This document shows, piece by piece, positions 48,647-52,593 of a stretch of 52,593 bases of DNA. Numbering within the stretch: position 1 is the stretch's first letter; every line of letters begins with the position of its first letter. Made by a program: the position numbers and the translations under genes. Source of the stretch: Flavobacterium sp. Lineage in GTDB: Bacteria > Bacteroidota > Bacteroidia > Flavobacteriales > Flavobacteriaceae. Below the pieces are notes generated by a model, which did no database searches, was not told the DNA's origin, and saw only the letters and a list, made by a program, of their open reading frames with translations. Location of the stretch: NCBI RefSeq assembly GCF_029242675.1, contig NZ_JAQWTM010000084.1, positions 1-52,593 on the forward strand, in the 5' to 3' direction.

Positions 48647-49373
48647 TGTCGATTTTATATTGAAATGTTTGGTTCAAGCTCTCTAAAAGAAAATTTGAAT
48701 TGGCAAATATGGTATTTTTTAATCGTTTAGCCAAAAATTCTGTGTCGCCGCCCGTTAAAATTATTATAAATTTTGAAGCCAACGTCCTATATTCATCTAT
48801 AAAACCATCGATTTCATAGACCAAACCATTAATTACTCCTGAGTGAATTGACCCCGCAGTGGACTTACCTATTAAATCAGCAGATGCAGCAATCGTCAAT
48901 AACGGAAGCTTGGCTGTAAAGGCATGAAGTGATTCATAGCGTAAGCGCAAACCAGGAGCTATGGCACCGCCTAAATAATTATCATTTGCATCAATAAAAT
49001 CGTAGGTAACACAGGTTCCCGCATCAATAACGAGTCGATTGCAATTAGGATATTGAATCACAGCTCCCGCCGCCAGTACCATTCGGTCTATCCCTAAGGT
49101 CTTAGGTGTTTCGTATAAATTACAAAACGGAAAAACATCATCATGGGATATAAAATGTACATTAACTTCCTTTTCAAATTGCAAAAAGGACTGCTTTTCT
49201 AAAATACCAACGGATGCAACCACCAAATAATCCACTTTTTGATATTTTTTTAAAATATTTAAAATATTTTTTTCCAATGCTGCCGGATCAAAAACAAAAT
49301 ATTCCAAAGCGGTAGCGCCCTCAAATACAGCACCTTTAATTCTCGTATTTCCAACATCAATAGTTAAAATCAT
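48639..49373 (-). CDS. coaX: Type III pantothenate kinase
   Basis: MILTIDVGNTRIKGAVFEG...TLGIDRMVLAAGAV...LVIDAGTCVTYDFIDANDNYLGGAIAPGLRLRYESLHAFTAKLP. Confidence 0.95.
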   Translation of the reverse strand: MILTIDVGNTRIKGAVFEGATALEYFVFDPAALEKNILNILKKYQKVDYLVVASVGILEKQSFLQFEKEVNVHFISHDDVFPFCNLYETPKTLGIDRMVLAAGAVIQYPNCNRLVIDAGTCVTYDFIDANDNYLGGAIAPGLRLRYESLHAFTAKLPLLTIAASADLIGKSTAGSIHSGVINGLVYEIDGFIDEYRTLASKFIIILTGGDTEFLAKRLKNTIFANSNFLLESLNQTFQYKIDND

Positions 49374-49426
49374 AAATTGGTTTTTGATTTGGCAAAGATA
49401 CGAATCAATTTTTTTTAAAAAATGTT

Positions 49427-49456
49427 TTGCACAAACTAAAAAAGGTTATATATTTG
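49427..49456 (+). promoter_or_regulatory. Bacteroidota-type promoter for tRNA-Phe
   Basis: TTG (49427-49429) - N19 - TATATTTG (49449-49456), 17 nt upstream of the mature tRNA. Confidence 0.7.
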
Positions 49457-49472
49457 CACCCGCAACAAGCAC

Positions 49473-49548
49473 GGTACCTTAGCTCAGATGGTAGAGCAAT
49501 GGACTGAAAATCCATGTGTCCCTGGTTCGATCCCTGGAGGTACCACCA
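49473..49548 (+). tRNA. tRNA-Phe (GAA), CCA encoded
   Basis: GGTACCT-TA-GCTC-AGATGGTA-GAGC-A-ATGGA-CTGAAAA-TCCAT-GTGTC-CCTGG-TTCGATC-CCTGG-AGGTACC-A-CCA; anticodon GAA in loop CTGAAAA. Confidence 0.96.
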
Positions 49549-49577
49549 AAACCCACTAAGCAATTAGTGGGTTTTTT
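49549..49577 (+). terminator. Terminator after tRNA-Phe
   Basis: AAACCCACTAA-GCAA-TTAGTGGGTTTTTT. Confidence 0.85.
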
Positions 49578-50184
49578 GTTTTTACTCCCTAGCCACAAAA
49601 CGGACTGAAGCCTTGTGATTATAAATATGATCTTAAAAAATTCTTACAAAAAGAAAACCATCGCTGAAATCTAAAAAAAAAGAATACCGATACTTTGTAC
49701 TATTGCAGAAAAAAGCAAACTAAAAAACAGACTCTTCCTTGTTATCAACATGAGATCAACGCTACTTCAATCGAATTTTTAAAGTTTTGTTTTTCGTTTA
49801 AATACACAGTAAATAGAGACTAAATGCCAATTTTTGAATATAAAAAGACCAATGTAGTGCTCATGATAGAAAAGTTGCAATCCAAATAGCGCTATCAATC
49901 CTAAATTGGCCCAAATCCTAACCCAATGAGGGCATTCAGAATTAAATGGTACCCAAAGGACTTCTTAACAAATTCAAGGCAGCAATTTGCGCTATAAAAG
50001 ATGATATTCCAAAGTCAATAGTTAGGAGTTTAATCTTGCTACTATTGCGATCTAATGACCCTACAACTCCTGTAAGCCTCAAGCGGACTACATCAATGAT
50101 TAAATAGTAACCAATTGAATGCATGAAAAAAGGCCCTTTCATCAACTGAAAAGACCTTTAAACATTCAAAAATAACTAAAAAAA

Positions 50185-52593
50185 CTACTTTCTGATTAAC
50201 TTCAAAGAAGCCGTCGTATTATCATCACCAACAACTTGAACTACATAATTCCCAGTTGTTAAATCATCTATCGCATAAGTATGATTACTGCTAAAATCAC
50301 CTTTAAACTCTTTTATCAATTGACCCGCTAAATTATAAACCAGCACTTGCTTAGCAGCAGTATTAAGCAAGAAATAACCGGGTGCCGGATTAGGATATAA
50401 ACTAACCTCGGTACTGTTTTTTTCAAAATCAGCAATGGCCAGAGAAGCTGTTTTATTTCCATAAATTCTGTATTCACCAGCTGCTAAAGAAATTGGACTG
50501 CTTGTATTTGTCACAGTAATAGCCGTATTATCCATCAAATTATACCAAGTTCCTGCATAGGGAAAACCGGTATTGACACTTTGTGTATTTACATCAAAAT
50601 TAGCAATGATTAGCACGTCCTTTAATTGGGTTGCTTGTAAATTACTATTGGTAATCTTAATATTGGGATAAAGAGAGTTCGTGTTAGAGACTACAACACT
50701 ACCCGAAAACACAGGTTCTACTTGTTTCATAGTGATCATTTTAGCCCAGTTATTGTAAACTGCACTTCTTTCTGTCACTCCTAACCAATTGTTTGTCCAT
50801 TGCGACTGTGGTTTCGTATCTAACTTACAATCACCACCAATGGCGTCAGTGGGTGTATTTACGCTACCGTTATTGCAGGTAAAGATCGAATACTCCCAGC
50901 CTAACTCTCCAAATTGCCAAATCATTTTAGGTCCAGGAATCAATAAAGAGACCGCACCTATTGCTGACATTCTTGACAGGGCTACATTTAAATTTTTAAC
51001 GTTATGCGATGAATTTGCACTATTGCCAAACTGAAGATTTTTGTACATCAAACGCTCTTCATCATGACTCTCAGCATAGCCCATCAAGCGATTCGCTGTA
51101 AAACCACGACTAGAACTAGTCATTCCAGATATATTTGATGGGTAACCCATCGATAATTCGTTATAATTATCCGTCATTTTGCCCCACATCATTACACCTT
51201 TGCTTGGTGTTTCTGCAATTCTATAATTAGCCCATTGCTGTTCCTCAACATTACCACCTAAATGCTCAAAAATAGCATAGTGAGTTGGATCTAAACTCCA
51301 AGAATAATCTGCATATTCTTTCAAAACATCGACTCTGTCTTGTTGATAGCTGTTGGTGCAATTTTCATCATTAGCAGTACAATTTTGCGTAAAGCCTTTA
51401 GTTAAATCCCAACGCAATCCATCAATTTTGTATTCTTGAATCCATTGCTTCACCACTCTTTTTACATAATTTCTTGTAAGTGCAGCAGAATGATTAAAAT
51501 CCTCACCTACATTATAACTATGTTTTGCCACTGTATTAAAATAAGGGTTCTCGGTTGTAGGTGAGCCAAAGCCATCACCATCAGGATCGTTCATCCACAT
51601 TCTAACCATTGGGTTTCTGCCAAAAGCGTGGTTTAAAGCCACGTCAAAAATCACTGCAATCCCATTTTGATGACACAAATCAATAAATTCTTTCAACTTA
51701 TTTGATGGACCATAAAACTTATCCAAAGCCATATGAAAGGACGTATTGTAACCCCAACTTTCATTTCCTTCAAATTCCATAACTGGCATAAGCTCGATGG
51801 CGTTAATTTTAAGATTTTTAAAATAGTCCATCTTATTAATCAGGTCTTGATAGGTGCGCTTAGCATCAAAATCACGAACTAAAAGTTCATAAACTACCAA
51901 TTTTTCTTTTTTTGGCTTTACAAAATTAGTGGTTGCTGCACTCCAAGCATAAGGTGTTTGTCCTGTTTGTAAAACAGTAACCTCGCGTTCCTGCCCAGCT
52001 GGATAAACCGGCATATTAGGATACGAAGCAGCTGGAATAAAAGGATCATCATAAGGTGACAAAACTAAAGTCGAATAAGGGTCGGCTGTTTTTACTAAAG
52101 CAGGAGAGTTGACAAGCGGTGTTGTTTCTCCAACCCAATATTGATAACTATAATTAACCCCGGAAACCAAACCAGTAAGCTCTAACCAAAACTTGCCCGT
52201 CGTAGGGTCTTTTTTCATCGCATAAGCAGTTGTAGGCTGCCAATTATTAAAACTTCCAGCCACGTATACAACATCTTTTAACGGCGCATCTAATACTAAT
52301 GTGGCTTTAGTAGCATCAGTAGAATTGTAATTAATTCCATCTAAAAGACCTACCGGCAAGGCCGCAGTTAAAGTTCCGGGATTAACAATAACCGAAAACT
52401 TTTTTACTATGGTAATTGATCCTTGAGTTACCTCAAGAGAGTAATTTTGATTTCCTTGAATAGAAGTATGATTAAACGAATAGCTCGCAGTACTTGCGTT
52501 GGTATTAATGCTAACACCATTTGCTTTTAAATTGTAACTCGCATTTCCACCACTGTTAGTTGCAGCAATATTTAAAGTCCCACCTGATGCTAC
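50185..52593 (-). CDS. Secreted GH13 alpha-amylase-family protein with T9SS type A sorting domain (partial, N-terminus off the right edge)
   Basis: NAIELMPVMEFEGNESWGYNTSFHMALDKFYG...VIFDVALNHAFG...DGLRWDLTKGF; C-terminal SLYPNPAPGYFLLNTAAKQVLVYNLAGQLIKEF...TGNYVVQVV...LKLIRK. The frame is open upstream to 52593 (VASGGTLNIAATNSGGNASYNLKANGVSINTN...). Confidence 0.92.
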   Translation of the reverse strand, partial: VASGGTLNIAATNSGGNASYNLKANGVSINTNASTASYSFNHTSIQGNQNYSLEVTQGSITIVKKFSVIVNPGTLTAALPVGLLDGINYNSTDATKATLVLDAPLKDVVYVAGSFNNWQPTTAYAMKKDPTTGKFWLELTGLVSGVNYSYQYWVGETTPLVNSPALVKTADPYSTLVLSPYDDPFIPAASYPNMPVYPAGQEREVTVLQTGQTPYAWSAATTNFVKPKKEKLVVYELLVRDFDAKRTYQDLINKMDYFKNLKINAIELMPVMEFEGNESWGYNTSFHMALDKFYGPSNKLKEFIDLCHQNGIAVIFDVALNHAFGRNPMVRMWMNDPDGDGFGSPTTENPYFNTVAKHSYNVGEDFNHSAALTRNYVKRVVKQWIQEYKIDGLRWDLTKGFTQNCTANDENCTNSYQQDRVDVLKEYADYSWSLDPTHYAIFEHLGGNVEEQQWANYRIAETPSKGVMMWGKMTDNYNELSMGYPSNISGMTSSSRGFTANRLMGYAESHDEERLMYKNLQFGNSANSSHNVKNLNVALSRMSAIGAVSLLIPGPKMIWQFGELGWEYSIFTCNNGSVNTPTDAIGGDCKLDTKPQSQWTNNWLGVTERSAVYNNWAKMITMKQVEPVFSGSVVVSNTNSLYPNIKITNSNLQATQLKDVLIIANFDVNTQSVNTGFPYAGTWYNLMDNTAITVTNTSSPISLAAGEYRIYGNKTASLAIADFEKNSTEVSLYPNPAPGYFLLNTAAKQVLVYNLAGQLIKEFKGDFSSNHTYAIDDLTTGNYVVQVVGDDNTTASLKLIRK

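Noticed and set aside
49942-50145. 67-aa ORF upstream of the amylase 3' end as a real gene
   Set aside because: No recognisable family or clear ribosome-binding context, and it overlaps another weak frame; treated as possible pseudogene remnant only.

Overview
This is a contiguous, AT-rich chromosomal segment from a Bacteroidota genome, most likely Flavobacterium or a close relative (inferred from gene order, the T9SS sorting domain, TAnnTTTG promoters and the protein families). It is almost entirely core genome: pdhB, etfB/etfA, thyA, folA, ubiE/menG, a PorT-like protein, TamL-like BamA-family lipoprotein, fbaA, accD, purH, the mreB-mreC-mreD-PBP2-rodA operon, a Prc-type protease, surE, lpxB, ComEC, two tandem POT peptide transporters beside a DPP-IV peptidase, HMG-CoA reductase with a GYDIA-family GHMP kinase, a PpiD-like isomerase, lptC, coaX, one tRNA-Phe(GAA), and a secreted GH13 amylase truncated by the right edge. 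I saw no CRISPR array, prophage, IS element or recognisable defence or biosynthetic cluster. The most interesting signals are non-canonical. (1) A two-copy intergenic element has a conserved frame around a variable hairpin, and its outer stem shows a compensatory change. (2) Two adjacent genes at 41.6-42.8 kb carry independent lesions: an in-frame TAA in a lipoprotein gene and an A9/T9 tract that puts a signal peptide out of frame with its beta-barrel. (3) A second family of quasi-palindromic intergenic repeats lies in etfB-etfA and fbaA-accD. (4) A UUCG-type hairpin embeds the stop codons of two convergent genes. (5) A possibly decayed 600-bp stretch follows the tRNA. All calls come from reading the sequence and the supplied translations; no database search was run.
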